DNA of 64,000 nt from Pontixanthobacter sp. CEM42 (GCF_017812015.1 NZ_JADQTN010000002.1:682001-746000); one strand, 5' to 3'; positions 1 through 9,005 are shown, counted from the stretch's first letter. The notes: generated from the sequence alone by a model not told the origin. Program-made: numbers and translations.

Positions 1-2525
1 TTGCGGCCGAACAGTGTTTCCGAATAACCGCGCTCCTTCACCTGTATCAGCGTTTCGGAGATATATTTCTGGATCCCCGGGAAGCGGTCGAAATAGGTGT
101 TGATCACCTCCTGAGCTTCGTCGGCCTCTACGCCCAACCTGCCTGCAAGTCCCCAGCGCGAAATGCCGTACAGGATCGCGAAATTGATGGTCTTGGCCGC
201 CGCCCGCGTATCCCGGGTGACTTCGCCGTACATTTCTTTCGCAGTGCGTGCATGGATATCCTCGCCTTGTTCGAACGCTTCCTTGAGCGAGGGGACATCG
301 GCCATATGCGCGGCGAGGCGCAATTCGATTTGCGAATAGTCTGCGGCGAGCAAGACATTGCCTTTCTCTGCCACAAATGCTTCGCGGATTTGACGGCCGA
401 TAGCGGTGCGGATCGGAATATTCTGCAAGTTTGGATCGGTGGAGGACAGCCGCCCGGTCTGCGCGCCGACCAAAGAGTAACTCGTGTGAACCCTTCCGGT
501 GTCGGGATTGATCGCTGCCTGCAGAGCATCGGTATAGGTTGACTTGAGCTTGCTCAGTTGCCGCCATTCCAAGACGCGCGTGGCGATCTCGGCACCTTGT
601 CCGGCCAGCTTTTCAAGTATGGTCTGGTCGGTCGAATATTGTCCGCTCTTGCCTTTGCGCCCGCCTTTGTAGCCGAGCTTCTCGAACAGGATGGTGCCTA
701 ACTGTTTCGGGCTGCCGATAGTGAATTCTTCGCCAGCTTCCTCATGGATCAGCTTTTCAAGCTTGCCCATCTCAGTGGCGAATTCCTCTGACAGTTTGGC
801 AAGCCGCGCACGATCCACCTTGATTCCGTTGCGCTCCATCATCGCAACGACCGGAACTAGCGGACGGTCGACGCGTTCATAGATCTTAGTACCGCCCTCG
901 ACTGGTAAGCGTGGTCTCAGATGTTTGTGCAGCCTCCACGTAACGTCAGCATCCTCCGCCGCATATTCGGTTGCGCGGTCAAGCGGTACTTCGCCGAACG
1001 GGATTTGCTTCTTGCCAGTGCCGCACACCTCTTTGAACGATAGCGGTGTATGGCCCAAATGGCGGTTGGACAGTTCATCCATACCGTGCCCGCCGCCGAT
1101 GCCTGCTTCACCCCGTCCGGCGTCGAGATCGAAGCTGATAATCATCGTGTCATCGATTGGGCTGACTTCGACTCCGTAACGCGCAAGCACGTTCAGGTCG
1201 TATTTGATGTTCTGCCCGATCTTTAGAACCGCATCGCTGGCGAGCATCGGCTTGAGCGCTTCCAAGGCGTCGTCGCGCGCAATCTGTTCGGGGCGCTCGG
1301 CGAACATATCGGTGCCGCCGCCGCCTTCATTGTGGTGATCAAGCGGGATGTAGCACGCATCATTCGGCCCAACGGCCAGACTGATCCCGACCAGATCGGC
1401 CTGCATCGCATCGAGAGCGCTTGTTTCTGTATCGACCGCGACGACCCGGGCATTCACACATTTGGCAATCCACGCGTCGAGCGCTTCGGGTGTCTGGACG
1501 CACTCATAGGATGTGCGATCCACTGCAGGCATATCGGGCAAGGGCTGACGATTGCCGTCGGGTGTACCCTCGTCACCAGCTTTTTGGGCTTTGGCCGGAT
1601 TGAGGTCGTTGGGGCGTTCCGGGCTACCACTCCCGGAATCAAGTCGCCGGAGCAAGCTGGTGAAGCCATGCTCCTGCAGGAACGCGGTAAGAGGCTCTGG
1701 CGGGATGGTCTTGAGCGCCATCTCTTCAAGCGGGACGGGGAGTTCGCAATCTTCCTTCAGCGTCACCAAAATTCGGCTGAGTTCGGCATCCGCGCGGTGT
1801 TCCAGAAGGCGCTCTTTCAGCTTGGACTTTTTCATGTCCTCCGCCGAATCCAAGGCGGCAGTGAGATCGCCATGTTCAGCGATTAGCTTGCTCGCAGTCT
1901 TTGGGCCGACGCCATAGATGCCGGGTATGTTGTCTGCAGTGTCACCCATTAGCGCGAGGACATCGCCGACTTTATCGGGCGTTACACCAAACTTCTCTTC
2001 GACTTCCTCGATATAAATTCGCGCGCTTTTCATCGTGTCGAGCATGTCGATCCGTGCTGGTCCGTTCGGGCCGTCTTCCTCGCCAACAAGCTGCATCAGA
2101 TCCTTGTCAGACGAAACAATAGTGACGTCCCACCCCTGGGCTTGGGCGGCACGGGCATAGGACGCGATGACATCATCCGCCTCGACATCGGGCTCCTCAA
2201 TACATGGGAGCGAGAAGGCGCGTGTCGCATCGCGAATCAGAGGGAACTGTGGAACCAGATCTTCGGGTGCAGGGGGGCGATTCGCTTTGTACTGATCGTA
2301 AATCTCGTTGCGGAACGAGTGGGACGACTTGTCGAGAATCACTGCCAAGTGAGTCGGCCCCTCAGCAGCATCAAGATCGTCCGCGAGCTTCCAAAGCATT
2401 GTTGTATAACCATAAACCGCCCCCACCGGTGTCCCTTCGGGATTGGTTAGCGGCGGTAAGCGATGGTACGCGCGGAAAATATAGGCGGAGCCATCGACGA
2501 GATAGAGGTGCTTTTTATCGGACAT
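1..2525 (-). CDS. polA: DNA polymerase I, C-terminus cut by window edge
   Basis: Repair and Okazaki-fragment polymerase with 5'-3' exonuclease, 3'-5' exonuclease and polymerase domains. The reading frame starts with MSDKKHLYLVDGSAYIFRAY, the canonical PolA N-terminus. The flap-nuclease domain occupies roughly residues 1-290 with the GVGPKTASKL helix-hairpin-helix. Near residue 360 the proofreading motif VDTETS is intact and YAAEDAD follows, so proofreading is probably active. The polymerase domain shows motif A DYSQIELR (about residue 730) and motif B KTINFAILYG (about 778). About 841 residues are present; motif C (HDE) and roughly the last 90-100 residues lie beyond base 1. It is divergent from the small lipoprotein gene. 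Identification is secure. Confidence 0.97.
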   Translation of the reverse strand, partial: MSDKKHLYLVDGSAYIFRAYHRLPPLTNPEGTPVGAVYGYTTMLWKLADDLDAAEGPTHLAVILDKSSHSFRNEIYDQYKANRPPAPEDLVPQFPLIRDATRAFSLPCIEEPDVEADDVIASYARAAQAQGWDVTIVSSDKDLMQLVGEEDGPNGPARIDMLDTMKSARIYIEEVEEKFGVTPDKVGDVLALMGDTADNIPGIYGVGPKTASKLIAEHGDLTAALDSAEDMKKSKLKERLLEHRADAELSRILVTLKEDCELPVPLEEMALKTIPPEPLTAFLQEHGFTSLLRRLDSGSGSPERPNDLNPAKAQKAGDEGTPDGNRQPLPDMPAVDRTSYECVQTPEALDAWIAKCVNARVVAVDTETSALDAMQADLVGISLAVGPNDACYIPLDHHNEGGGGTDMFAERPEQIARDDALEALKPMLASDAVLKIGQNIKYDLNVLARYGVEVSPIDDTMIISFDLDAGRGEAGIGGGHGMDELSNRHLGHTPLSFKEVCGTGKKQIPFGEVPLDRATEYAAEDADVTWRLHKHLRPRLPVEGGTKIYERVDRPLVPVVAMMERNGIKVDRARLAKLSEEFATEMGKLEKLIHEEAGEEFTIGSPKQLGTILFEKLGYKGGRKGKSGQYSTDQTILEKLAGQGAEIATRVLEWRQLSKLKSTYTDALQAAINPDTGRVHTSYSLVGAQTGRLSSTDPNLQNIPIRTAIGRQIREAFVAEKGNVLLAADYSQIELRLAAHMADVPSLKEAFEQGEDIHARTAKEMYGEVTRDTRAAAKTINFAILYGISRWGLAGRLGVEADEAQEVINTYFDRFPGIQKYISETLIQVKERGYSETLFGR

Positions 2526-2681
2526 ATGTGCAGCCTAGCAGCGCAACATCCTGCGGTCAGCCAAGTTGAATCGGGCATTCCCCCACTCAATTGCTTCTGC
2601 AGCTGACCGCAAAAAAGGCACGGGATTCCGCCGCTTTCGGTTAAATGTGGCCAAAAAAAGGCATATTTTTCGCAAACCCTC

Positions 2682-2709
2682 TTGCGCTGCCACAATTCCG
2701 CCATTATTT
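2682..2709 (+). promoter_or_regulatory. Possible sigma-70 promoter for the small lipoprotein gene
   Basis: TTGCGC at 2682-2687 and TATTTA at 2704-2709 are separated by 16 nt and lie about 90 nt before the lipoprotein start. The match to TTGACA/TATAAT is only moderate, so this is a weak call. Confidence 0.3.
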
Positions 2710-2799
2710 AGCAATCACGAAGTCTGTCCTAGGGGGGAGATTTCGCGTGAGGCCACAAAGGCCTTGCGACATCCACTCGCTGTTTTAAGGAATTTATAC

Positions 2800-3060
2800 A
2801 TGCGTAAGATCGTACTTGCTGCCGCAACTGCTGGCGCTGCTCTGACTCTGGCTGCTTGCTCGGAAACTGCTGAAAAAGCTGGTGAAACTGCTGACGCAGT
2901 TGCTGCTGACACAGAAGCAAACGTTGAAGCTATGGCTGAAGGCGCAACTGAAGCTGCTGAAGGAGCTACTGAAGCTGTCGCCGAAGGCGCTGACGCTGCT
3001 AAAGAAGCAATGACTGGCGAAGAAGAAGCACCTGCTGAAGAAGCACCTGCTGCTGAATAA
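2800..3060 (+). CDS. Small Ala/Glu-rich lipoprotein, function unknown
   Basis: 86 residues starting MRKIVLAAATAGAALTLAACSE: a positively charged N-terminus, a hydrophobic stretch and a lipobox LAAC at about residues 17-20, so an exported lipoprotein is likely. The mature part is almost only Ala, Glu, Thr, Asp and Gly in imperfect EGATEA-type repeats and should be acidic and helical or disordered. The ATG at 2800 is chosen because AAGG lies 9 nt upstream and the signal peptide begins there, although the frame is open further upstream. A strong intrinsic terminator follows 20 nt after the stop, so the gene is probably monocistronic. I do not recognise a characterised family. Confidence 0.8.
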   Translation: MRKIVLAAATAGAALTLAACSETAEKAGETADAVAADTEANVEAMAEGATEAAEGATEAVAEGADAAKEAMTGEEEAPAEEAPAAE

Positions 3061-3082
3061 GCCATTCGCTTAGCGAATAAAG

Positions 3083-3113
3083 AAGGGCGGTACCGCAAGG
3101 TGCCGCCCTTTTT
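3083..3113 (+). terminator. Intrinsic terminator of the lipoprotein gene
   Basis: A 12-bp GC-rich stem (3083-3094 with 3099-3110, one G-U pair) with a GCAA loop, followed by TTTTTG. The same 31 nt occur in reverse orientation downstream of rplL (see findings). Confidence 0.9.
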
Positions 3114-3166
3114 GTTTGTGCTGAGAAGGGAAACGCCCGCTTCGTCGAAGCAGGCTTACGCCCCAG

Positions 3167-4237
3167 TTATCCGCCAGTACGATACTCAGCGTCGGTCCAT
3201 TGCCGTTCACTCGATCCGGCATACCCGCTGTAGAGAGCTCTTGCGATCTGCGCGATTCGCTCATCGCGCATCCTCCGCGCCTCGCGCTTGTTTCGGGCCT
3301 CATGGGCAGAGGAAATACTCTGGCCGGTCACGTAAATCGCAGCAGCAATTGTGCGGCCGTCTGGCGTGCGGAAAATGCCGATATCGCTAGCTGTGCGATT
3401 CAACGTCCCGGTCTTGTGCGCGACATTTGCACTCAGCGGCAAACCGGAACGCATCCGCTTCTTGCCGGTAGTGGTGCGCTCCATCGCAGTGATGATCACG
3501 TCGCGGCTGAAGTCGCTGTGCCATTTGCCTTGATAGATGCCTGCAAGCAGCCGAGCCATGGCCATCGGAGTGGCGCTGTCACGGTTGTCGATCACAGTTG
3601 CCGGATCATACTCGCCATCGTCGCGCACCAAAGTGGCAATATCGCGCGACAGCTCGAAATCTTTGATACCAGCCTTGCGCATCCACGCATTCACCGCCGC
3701 CGGGCCGCCGACGACGCGTAGCAGCGTATCGGTGCACGCGTTGCAGCTCTTGCTGATCATAAGATCGAGATGTTCGCGCGCGGAAATATACTTGCCTTCG
3801 CGCACCGGAGCACGCTTGCTCGAATATTTTGCAGAGCGCACAGGGCGCAGCAATGCATATTCGCTCGTCAGGCTCCAGCGGCCTTCATCAACGCCAGCCA
3901 TGAAAGTGGCAGCGATGGCGACTTTGCTGGTGCTGGCCATCGGGAAGCGCTGATCGCCGAGCACGGAGATTTCGCGCCCGGTCGCCAGATCAATCGCGGC
4001 AACACCGATCCGACCTTTATCTCCATCCGCGATCTGCGCGATACGCCGTTCGAAATCGGTTTCATAAACCGCATCGAACTGCTCTGGCGCGCGGGTTTTG
4101 GTGCCGAACGTGCTATCAAAAGCGGCTTCGAAACTGGTTGTTTGGGCCTGTGCTGGTGAAGCGGCTGCAAGGCCGAGAGCTAAGGCGGGTGCCACGACAG
4201 CTCCAAGCCGCGCTAATGTATTGAGTCCAAATCGCAT
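3167..4237 (-). CDS. Secreted class A beta-lactamase-like serine hydrolase
   Basis: 356 residues with a signal peptide ending near residue 32 (ASPAQAQ), so periplasmic. The fold of the penicillin-recognising enzymes is visible: S102-T-S-K105 (SxxK nucleophile and base), S164-C-N (SDN position), RDDGEYD near 205-211 followed by NRDSATP (omega-loop position) and H-K275-T-G (KTG). Compared with true class A enzymes, the middle Asp of SDN is Cys. By ungapped alignment to the D-x-R-D end of the omega loop, Asp207 rather than Glu occupies position 166 and position 170 is Asp. A penicillin-binding or peptidase-like role is therefore as possible as beta-lactam hydrolysis. The gene is convergent with the upstream lipoprotein gene and divergent from mtnP. 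Confidence 0.82.
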   Translation of the reverse strand: MRFGLNTLARLGAVVAPALALGLAAASPAQAQTTSFEAAFDSTFGTKTRAPEQFDAVYETDFERRIAQIADGDKGRIGVAAIDLATGREISVLGDQRFPMASTSKVAIAATFMAGVDEGRWSLTSEYALLRPVRSAKYSSKRAPVREGKYISAREHLDLMISKSCNACTDTLLRVVGGPAAVNAWMRKAGIKDFELSRDIATLVRDDGEYDPATVIDNRDSATPMAMARLLAGIYQGKWHSDFSRDVIITAMERTTTGKKRMRSGLPLSANVAHKTGTLNRTASDIGIFRTPDGRTIAAAIYVTGQSISSAHEARNKREARRMRDERIAQIARALYSGYAGSSERQWTDAEYRTGG

Positions 4238-4442
4238 AAGCGTAGTCGTACCCCTATCTTGGTTTGGATAACCTTAACGGGCGAAGATTCGCAGGCGCAA
4301 GCAATATAGCGACGAAAAGTGTCGCTCGGGCGACAAAACCTTACGGAATCCGACAATATTGAGTCTGACGAGCTGCTTGAGCGATCCGACAAACTGCCAT
4401 CATAGTGTTTTCGCTGTCGCATTCTGCTGTTAGGACCACATC

Positions 4443-5309
4443 ATGAGCGACACCTGGACAATCGGAATTATTGGCGGCTCCGGCCTTTACCAAATCGATG
4501 CGCTGGAAGATACGCAATGGATCCGTGTGAATTCACCCTTTGGCGAGGTTTCTGACGAAATCCTGTGCGGCCGTATCGGCGAAGTACAAGTGCGGTTCCT
4601 GCCGCGCCATGGACGTGGCCACCGGATCCCACCAAGCGACGTGAACGCGCGGGCCAATATCGATGCGCTGAAGCGGGCCGGCTGCACCGATCTTCTGGCG
4701 ATTTCGTCGGTCGGCAGTTTGCAGGAAGAACTGCCACCCGGCCAGTTCGTGGTGGTGGATCAGTTCATTGATCGAACCAAAACGCGCAGTTCCAGCTTCT
4801 TTGGTACCGGTATGGTGGCCCATGTCAGTATGGCTGAACCCGTGTGCGAGCGGCTGTCCAAGATTGCAGCAAAAGCCGTGAAGAAGGCTGGCGGCAACGT
4901 CAGCAAAGATGCGACTTACCTCGCTATGGAAGGCCCACAATTCTCCACTCGCGCCGAAAGCCACCTTTATCGTGAATGGGGCGCGGATATTATCGGTATG
5001 ACCGCGATGCCTGAAGCGAAATTGGCACGCGAAGCAGAGCTACCCTATGCGCTGGTTGGCATGGTCACCGACTATGATTGTTGGCGCGAAGACGCTGCCT
5101 TTGTTGAGGTGAGCGAAGTCATTGCGCAGATGAATGCGAACGGTGAGATTGCCAGAAAGACAGTCGAGGCATTTGTCGCAGCGTTACCAAAGAAGCGCGT
5201 AGCATCGCCGTTGGACACGGTCCTCGACTTTGCAATGATTACATCACCTGATGCACGTGATCCCGAGACACTCGCGAAACTGGATGCTGTTGCTGGACGT
5301 GTTCTCTAG
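4443..5309 (+). CDS. mtnP: S-methyl-5'-thioadenosine phosphorylase
   Basis: Phosphorolysis of 5'-methylthioadenosine (and, in the family, other 5'-substituted adenosines) to adenine and a 5-substituted ribose-1-phosphate; cytoplasmic, methionine salvage. 288 residues, full length. Visible signatures: GGSGLY at the N-terminus, RHGRGHRIPPSDVNARAN (phosphate and ribose binding), MEGPQFSTRAES, and TDYDCW, where the Asp pair is the MTAP-type 6-amino-purine selector. ATG at 4443 is preceded by AGGACC. Its TAG shares the tetramer CTAG with the stop of the convergent secreted-protein gene. It lies 1.2 kb from the arsenic-type locus, whose radical SAM enzyme might generate a 5'-modified adenosine; that link is only an inference. 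Confidence 0.95.
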   Translation: MSDTWTIGIIGGSGLYQIDALEDTQWIRVNSPFGEVSDEILCGRIGEVQVRFLPRHGRGHRIPPSDVNARANIDALKRAGCTDLLAISSVGSLQEELPPGQFVVVDQFIDRTKTRSSSFFGTGMVAHVSMAEPVCERLSKIAAKAVKKAGGNVSKDATYLAMEGPQFSTRAESHLYREWGADIIGMTAMPEAKLAREAELPYALVGMVTDYDCWREDAAFVEVSEVIAQMNANGEIARKTVEAFVAALPKKRVASPLDTVLDFAMITSPDARDPETLAKLDAVAGRVL

Positions 5310-5827
5310 TCAGAAAAACGCAAATCGCTGAATTCGAACTGTCCGGTTGAGCAGAAGGTGGATTCCTGTCCGTTCGGCAGTGCCGTGAACGCAGCGCGCC
5401 ATGACTGATTGTTGATGAATAGGTTAGCAACGCCTTCTCCATCAATGAACATCCGGAAGGACACTGGCTCAGCTACCGGTAATTTGCCCAGGTTGAACTC
5501 TTCGCGAATGCCCTCGACATTGGTATTCAGCATGATGTCGAACTCGGTTGCATCAGCTGACGCTGCGACCAACCGCATCACTGCAACACTACTGCCATCA
5601 GCGGCGGTGATGCTGGCCCCAACCGATGGCTTCACCCTGCCGCGCCGAAACTGCTTAGCGGTGATCGTACCGCTGACGGATGGCGTTGTTTGGGCGATAT
5701 TCTTCACTGATGCGGTCGCGTCGATACGTGCGTCACAGTCGAAGGTTAGCGGAGCAGCCTGAGCTGAGCCTGCCATTGTCACCACTGCAATCGGTGCCAG
5801 CACCTTCGTCCAAGTCGTAATGTGCAT
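5306..5827 (-). CDS. Secreted protein of unknown function
   Basis: 173 residues from the ATG at 5827 (MHITTWTKVLAPIAVVTMAG), which gives a clean signal peptide ending AQA and has GGAGAGGGG just upstream; the longer frame starting at 5884 would bury the signal peptide. The mature protein begins PLTFDCDARID and contains two widely spaced cysteines (FDCD and STFCSTG) that could form a disulfide, and a beta-rich pattern. No family recognised. The 3' end overlaps the mtnP stop in a shared CTAG. Confidence 0.7.
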   Translation of the reverse strand: MHITTWTKVLAPIAVVTMAGSAQAAPLTFDCDARIDATASVKNIAQTTPSVSGTITAKQFRRGRVKPSVGASITAADGSSVAVMRLVAASADATEFDIMLNTNVEGIREEFNLGKLPVAEPVSFRMFIDGEGVANLFINNQSWRAAFTALPNGQESTFCSTGQFEFSDLRFSD

Positions 5828-5962
5828 CGTGGTTACCCCTCTCCAAACTGCAATATATCCACGTTGGCAAATTGCTGGAAACAATCAAGTGGCGACGGCG
5901 TACTGCGCCAAAAACGGCGCGGCTCACTCGACATCTTTGTTTGTTGAAGGCACAAGCTACCG

Positions 5963-6520
5963 ATGCGCGAAAAGCCAGAACAGCCGATCTTCGGCCCCGA
6001 AACCGCTGCGTCAGAGACAAAGAACCCACCCCGCATCCAAGCCAAGCGCTCGGTAGCGAAAGCGATTTCATGGCGTGTGATTGGGACGATTGACACGCTG
6101 ATCCTGTCTTACCTGCTGATCACCTATCTCGGTCCGGTCTTCGGGATGGAGAAGGATCAGGGCGAGGCGTTGCAAGCGGCGAGCTATATCGCGATCACCG
6201 AAGTCGTGACCAAGATGGTGCTTTACTTCCTGCATGAACGGTTCTGGGTCTGGCTTGCTTGGGGCACATCGGTAGTCAACGGGAAGCGCAAAGAGACCTA
6301 TTCCCGGACCACCACAAAGACCGCAACATGGCGGACCATAGCATCGCTCGACACGATGTTACTCGCGTGGTTCTTTACAGGGAATATCGCCACAGCGGTT
6401 TCGATTGGCGGTCTGGAAGTGATTACCAAGCTGGTGCTGTATTTCTTCCATGAACGAATCTGGTCGAATATTCAGTTTGGTATCGTCCATCAGCCCGTAG
6501 CGCCGCCGCCGGGTGCTTAG
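5963..6520 (+). CDS. DUF2061 membrane protein, internal duplication
   Basis: 185 residues carrying two copies of the DUF2061 unit. Copy 1 (about 35-100) reads KAISWRVIGTIDTLILSYL ... EVVTKMVLYFLHERFW, and copy 2 (about 118-175) reads WRTIASLDTMLLAWF ... EVITKLVLYFFHERIW. Each copy has two hydrophobic segments separated by a short loop, so four membrane helices are expected. DUF2061 proteins are uncharacterised inner-membrane proteins. A Pro-rich tail (PVAPPPGA) ends the protein, and the TAG abuts the stop of the convergent radical SAM gene with no intervening base. Confidence 0.88.
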   Translation: MREKPEQPIFGPETAASETKNPPRIQAKRSVAKAISWRVIGTIDTLILSYLLITYLGPVFGMEKDQGEALQAASYIAITEVVTKMVLYFLHERFWVWLAWGTSVVNGKRKETYSRTTTKTATWRTIASLDTMLLAWFFTGNIATAVSIGGLEVITKLVLYFFHERIWSNIQFGIVHQPVAPPPGA

Positions 6521-7528
6521 CTAGGCAGAACAGCTAGCACCGCCCAGAACACAGAAACGAGCGCAATGCGGGTGGTTGAGCGAAACGTCTTGTGACGCCT
6601 CTTCCAAAGTTGTCCCCATATCGAAACCGTCATCATACGGGATGAGCGTACATGCCGCGACGCGGGGTTCAGCTTCGCCTTTGCGGTGGACGACCATGCG
6701 GCTGGTGGCGCACATGATGTCGGCGGGGTTCTGATTCAAAATGCCCCAGCATTCGGTGGTTATCTCAGCGATGTCCTTCGCTTCATCCATTTCAGGAAAG
6801 AGAACGAGCCGCATTGGATCGCTTGCATCGATCTGGATGCCTAGCTCTGAGAATAATGCCGCATAGCCTTCTCGCGCTTGATCCATCGTTTCGCTTGGCA
6901 GCATCCGACCTGCTACTGCGATGGAGAAGCCGTTACTTGAAAGCCATTTCAGCCCCTCGGTCCCAGGCTCCCAGCTGCGCGGACCGCGCTCTGCTTCATG
7001 CGCAGCTTTGGTATAGTGATCGAGGCTGACACGAATGGTCAGCTTGTCGCCAAACCGTTCGCGCAGGTCGAGCAGCGCCGCTTCATGCCGCCGCATCGGT
7101 TTCATAGCATTGGAGAGCACCAAAGCCTCGAACCCGCGCTCCAGCGTATCGGTCAGGATCGCTACGAATTCAGGGTTCATGAATGGCTCGCCGCCGGTGT
7201 AGCCAATTTCCTTGGTGGCGATGTTCTTCTCGGCGATTTCAGCGAGATAGCGCGCCACATGGTCGCGGCTGATATAGACTAGGGCATCGTTGGTCGGGCT
7301 ACTTTCGATATAGCAATTGATGCAAGCAAGATTGCATAGCGTACCGGTATTGAACCAGAGCGTTTCAAGTGTGGTCAGCGGCACCGAGGCGCGGCGTTCA
7401 CCCTTGGCCGTCCAGACTGGATCGGAGAATTTCTCTTCCGGCAGCGCATCTGCTTCGATCTGAAACGGTGAGGCTCCAGTGGGGGCATTGCGGGATTTGC
7501 TGCGGCTGCTCGTCGCGGTGTCGGTCAA
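6521..7528 (-). CDS. Radical SAM enzyme of the arsenic-type locus
   Basis: 335 residues. The [4Fe-4S]/SAM motif is C65-NLA-C69-IN-C72, followed by GYTGGEP at 109-115 (the GGE SAM-binding motif). A Cys-rich C-terminus (C in ADIMCA, AACTL, HPHCARFC and ASC at the very end) could ligate an auxiliary Fe-S cluster as in SPASM-type enzymes. The start is TTG at 7528, which overlaps the TGA of the upstream flavoprotein gene as TTGA, implying translational coupling. Neighbours (ArsM, TIGR04282/04283-type transferases) suggest an arsenic biosynthetic role analogous to ArsS, which attaches 5'-deoxyadenosyl to dimethylarsenite. However, the motif (NCYIESSP) and short length do not look like canonical ArsS, so the reaction is unknown. 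Confidence 0.85.
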   Translation of the reverse strand: MTDTATSSRSKSRNAPTGASPFQIEADALPEEKFSDPVWTAKGERRASVPLTTLETLWFNTGTLCNLACINCYIESSPTNDALVYISRDHVARYLAEIAEKNIATKEIGYTGGEPFMNPEFVAILTDTLERGFEALVLSNAMKPMRRHEAALLDLRERFGDKLTIRVSLDHYTKAAHEAERGPRSWEPGTEGLKWLSSNGFSIAVAGRMLPSETMDQAREGYAALFSELGIQIDASDPMRLVLFPEMDEAKDIAEITTECWGILNQNPADIMCATSRMVVHRKGEAEPRVAACTLIPYDDGFDMGTTLEEASQDVSLNHPHCARFCVLGGASCSA

Positions 7529-8946
7529 TTAAAAGTCCTGCGCATCTTTGCGACAAATGCCGCATATTTCTTAGGAAGCGATCCAAACACGGTTGGTTCC
7601 CAAGCGGAAAACGCCGCGGCTTTCAGAATTTCACTGCGTGTCGGGTAGGAGATAATTGCGGAGCCAAGCGCGAAAGTATTGCTCTTGCCAGTGATCGATT
7701 GCGTGAATGGCAACAGCAATTCGCCGGCATTCTTGCCGCAGATACTCGCTCCCAGAACCTTCTTGCCTTTCAGGATGACCTTGAGGTGCCCCTTGGTTGA
7801 ATCCTCGGCAATGGCGCGCTCATTATGGTCAAAACCTTCTTTGATCACTGTGATGTTGTCATTACCGAATTTCTCGCGCGCTTCCTCGTCGGTCATACCG
7901 ATCTGCGCGACTTCGGGTTCGGTGTATGTGCACCACGGCAACGCTTTCCAATCGACTTTGGTTGGCAGGCCGGTGGTAATTTCGAGCGCGACGTTGGAGC
8001 CTTCATAGCCCGAGACATGCGTAAGGCGCGGGCCTTCGCGGCAATCGCCAATCGCGTAGATATTCTTCACCGAAGTACGGCGTCGCGCATCGACTTTGAT
8101 ACCATTGCGGCCGAGTTCGATACCCAGCTCTTCGAGTCCATAGCCGGATACACGTGCCGAACGCCCAACAGCGATCAGCAAATGCGATCCGGTGACTGTG
8201 TCGCCGCCGTCGGTGTGTACGGTGATGTTGCCTTCGGAGCCTTCGACCTTCTGGCCTTTGCCTTCGACAAAGCGGACACCTTCGTCTTTCATGACATCGA
8301 CAACGACTTGAACGGACTCGCGATCATCGCGGCCCATCGGTTTGCCCGGTTCGATCACGGTCACTTCGCTGCCCAATCGGCGGAAGCTTTGCGCCATTTC
8401 CATGCCGATCACGCCGCCGCCGATGATGACCAGATGCTCTGGCTGCTCAGTCAGATCGAACAGGTTCTCGTTGGTGAGATAAGGAACGCCGTCCAACCCA
8501 TCGATGGGCGGGACAAATGGCTCAGACCCGGTGGCGATCACGATGCGCGGGGCACTGAGAACACGGCCACCAACCTCGACGGTGTGCTTGCCGGTGACTT
8601 TGGCGTAATCCATGATCACTTCGCAGCCCATCTCCTCGAAAGTCTCTTTCGAATCATGCGGCTCAATATGCGCGATGGCATCGTGGATATGCTTGTGCAC
8701 GCCAGCCCATTCGACTTTCGGCGCGGCGAGTTGGACGCCGTAGCGCTTCTCTTCGCGCGCTTCCTGTGCCCGCTTTGCTGCCGTGATAATGGCCTTGGAG
8801 GGGACACAGCCATTATTAAGGCATTCGCCGCCCATCTTGTTGCCTTCGATCAGTGCGACTTTGAGGCCAAACAGAGCGCAACCGCCGGCTGCTGTCAGGC
8901 CTGCTGCGCCGCCGCCAATCACGATGGCATCATGTGTGAATTTCAT
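7525..8946 (-). CDS. FAD-dependent disulfide reductase, mercuric-reductase-like
   Basis: 473 residues of the dihydrolipoamide dehydrogenase / mercuric reductase family. Seen: an FAD-binding IGGGAAGL start, redox-active pair C42-LNNG-C47 (GGECLNNGCVPSK), a second dinucleotide motif IGGGVIGME, and IYAIGD. In the dimerisation domain the His of the HPT...E dyad of lipoamide dehydrogenases is replaced by Tyr (SYPTRSE, about residue 434), as in MerA. The C-terminus ends MRRTFN without the vicinal Cys pair of MerA, and there is no N-terminal metallochaperone domain. It is therefore not a canonical mercuric reductase; the substrate may be an arsenical or thiol disulfide (inference). ATG at 8946 is preceded by GGGGGACC. 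It is divergent from arsM and overlaps the radical SAM gene by TTGA. Confidence 0.87.
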   Translation of the reverse strand: MKFTHDAIVIGGGAAGLTAAGGCALFGLKVALIEGNKMGGECLNNGCVPSKAIITAAKRAQEAREEKRYGVQLAAPKVEWAGVHKHIHDAIAHIEPHDSKETFEEMGCEVIMDYAKVTGKHTVEVGGRVLSAPRIVIATGSEPFVPPIDGLDGVPYLTNENLFDLTEQPEHLVIIGGGVIGMEMAQSFRRLGSEVTVIEPGKPMGRDDRESVQVVVDVMKDEGVRFVEGKGQKVEGSEGNITVHTDGGDTVTGSHLLIAVGRSARVSGYGLEELGIELGRNGIKVDARRRTSVKNIYAIGDCREGPRLTHVSGYEGSNVALEITTGLPTKVDWKALPWCTYTEPEVAQIGMTDEEAREKFGNDNITVIKEGFDHNERAIAEDSTKGHLKVILKGKKVLGASICGKNAGELLLPFTQSITGKSNTFALGSAIISYPTRSEILKAAAFSAWEPTVFGSLPKKYAAFVAKMRRTFN

Positions 8947-9005
8947 GGGGTCCCCCGGTTTTTTCCAACTGTAACAAATTGATGCTGCAAGGCGAACTGA
9001 ATTGT

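Noticed and set aside
4238-4442. Small hairpins in the gap before mtnP
   Set aside because: Short stems (5 bp) without a T run or a recognisable riboswitch pattern.
7825-8982. 385-codon plus-strand frame opposite the flavoprotein gene
   Set aside because: Shadow of the flavoprotein reading frame; composition is of low plausibility.
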